A DNA stretch of 64,000 nt from Cryptomeria japonica (taxonomy: Eukaryota; Streptophyta; Pinopsida; Cupressales; Cupressaceae). Each line of letters starts with the position of its first letter. Positions within the stretch are counted from its first letter, which is position 1. The stretch covers positions 828,496,897-828,560,896 of the forward strand of contig NC_081411.1 of NCBI RefSeq assembly GCF_030272615.1, read 5' to 3'. The translations under genes were made by a program, and so were the position numbers. Under the pieces are notes generated by a model that saw only the letters and a program-made list of their open reading frames with translations, was not told the origin of the DNA and did no database searches. Shown in pieces: positions 63,056 through 64,000 of this stretch.

Positions 63056-63350
63056 AGACGGTGTGGTTTATTGCGTCGTTTCAAAGAAAGAAAAATAAGT
63101 GTGAAAAAATATGCCCCATAAATGTTAATTTAATGGGTGGTATGCCCCTTCGAGAGATGGGCCGAAAATTTCAAAAAATCAAGCGATCTCTCGAAAAAGA
63201 ATGAAAATTGGCGAGGTGGTAGAAGAGAAGAATTTAGCAATATTGATGAAAAATAGAAGAAATCAGAGATAAAATGGAGAAATGGGAGGCTCTGGAAGTT
63301 CACAGGGACCACGGCGGTGAACGGGGGAAAATTAGGGTTACGACGAAGGG

Positions 63351-63357
63351 TATATAT
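63351..63357 (+). promoter_or_regulatory. Predicted TATA box of PMD gene in element B
   Basis: TATATAT lies about 100 bases before the ATG, with the shared CATTTGCATTTGTCTCC block in between. Position and neighbourhood match the element A promoter. Confidence 0.6.
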
Positions 63358-63454
63358 GGGGAGGAAGGGGTGAAAACAGGCTCATTTGCATTTGTCTCCA
63401 TAGTGATTTCAGAGCTCTGATAGTGACCTTTTGAAAGAGCAAGCAATAGTTAGG

Positions 63455-63529
63455 ATGTCGGTACCGATAGCAGATCATCGGTTAGAGCGAGTTCGTCGAT
63501 TCCAGCGGCCAAATGACTACGGACCAGAG
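63455..63529 (+). CDS. PMD gene exon 1 in element B (partial, continues beyond window)
   Basis: 25 codons, MSVPIADHRLERVRRFQR to YGPE, then donor GTATGT at 63530. Same length, phase and MSVP..HR.ER.R...R...YGP pattern as 50480-50554 in element A. The rest of the gene (PMD proper) should lie to the right of the window. Whether this copy is intact cannot be judged here. Confidence 0.65.
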
Positions 63530-63589
63530 GTATGTAAATTTGAATTTTTAATTTTTATGCATTTTTTATAGGTTTTTTAGCTTGTCCAA

Positions 63590-63910
63590 GTTGAGTCAGA
63601 ACAATAACGCTAAAACTGTGTTTTGGCGTTGTTGTCAATTTAATTAGCGCTATTGTGCCACTATAGCGCTATTGCATAGTGATTTTAGTGTTTTTGTCAA
63701 GTCTAGCGCTACTGCATAGTTGATTTAGCGCTTTTGTATGTTTAATGCTATTGAGCATGGCTTGTAGCGCTTGTGTTTTTATGTGGCGCTATTGTATAGT
63801 TGTTTGAACGCTATTGTTGGTTTAGCGCTATTGGGTAGTGGATTTAGCACAATTGTCAGAAGATTAGCGCTATTGTTTGCAGAGTAACACCTTTGTTAGG
63901 AAGGTAGATG
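63590..63910 (+). repeat. AGCGCTATTG repeats in PMD intron (element B)
   Basis: The word AGCGCTATTG and variants (GCGCTACTG, AACGCTATTG, AGCGCTTTTG) recur about fifteen times. It occupies the same place in the intron as the TAGCGCATA repeats of element A. Confidence 0.8.
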
Positions 63911-64000
63911 CCCCAGTGTGTTGAAAAAAGAATCTCCTGATGCCAATGGTGGATGAATAGAGATGTGAGTTGAGAGTTGTTTTGAACCATAATATCCCTG

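Larger units (their letters stand above)
61556..64000 (-). mobile_element. Tat-like Ty3/gypsy element B, 3' end only
   Basis: A minus-strand element whose 3' LTR (about 61556-63041) lies against the broken gag of element A. The polypurine tract follows at 63042-63055, then a TATA and PMD exon 1 in the opposite direction. It extends beyond the window. Its LTR shares the promoter part with A but not the U5 part, so B is a related but distinct family. Confidence 0.75.

Overview
This is nuclear DNA from a seed plant, most likely a conifer or other gymnosperm. Two host genes of plant type can be reconstructed exon by exon. They have long introns (up to about 3 kb in a ribosomal-protein gene), and nearly everything else is layered LTR retrotransposon with some LINE debris. 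The lineage is inferred from intron size and repeat load; no marker in the window fixes the species.

Layout: (1) 1763-5718, plus strand: an intact nine-exon gene for a plant staphylococcal-like Ca2+-dependent nuclease (CAN1/CAN2 type). (2) 7136-7860: a decayed LINE ORF1. (3) 7976-20261: a decayed minus-strand Copia element with 1.04 kb LTRs and a perfect GTCTA target duplication. Its left LTR is split by a young, nearly intact plus-strand Copia element (8420-14219, target duplication GGATT). (4) 20262-28200: LINE ORF2 debris, two Ty3/gypsy remnants and a decayed reading frame of unknown family. (5) 29125-35551, minus strand: intact RPS18 (uS13, 152 aa), whose first coding exon is only the ATG, with telo-box motifs at its promoter. 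(6) 35930-37470: a fold-back repeat, a 5S rRNA-like fragment and a solo LTR (target duplication AGATC) of the same family as the older Copia. (7) 39133 to the window end: three stacked Tat-lineage Ty3/gypsy elements. C (plus strand) has its 3' LTR broken at 48621/48622 by A (minus strand). A is broken in gag near 61556 by B (minus strand), which runs off the window.

The most interesting system is in A and B. Between pol and the 3' LTR, antisense to the retrotransposon, lies a cellular-type gene encoding a Plant Mobile Domain (PMD) protein. It has its own TATA box, a 25-codon first exon, a conserved splice donor and an intron full of AGCGC-anchored repeats. The promoter, exon 1 and donor occur in both copies, although the copies differ in sequence and in their intronic repeats. 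In A the gene is broken by stops and a frameshift. C has the same 3' untranslated sequence block but no PMD gene.

No complete autonomous Tat element is present. A has lost the RT catalytic segment and the second integrase Asp. C has lost gag, RT, the first RNase H and the integrase Glu. Only the young Copia (8420-14219) is close to functional, broken by one TGA.
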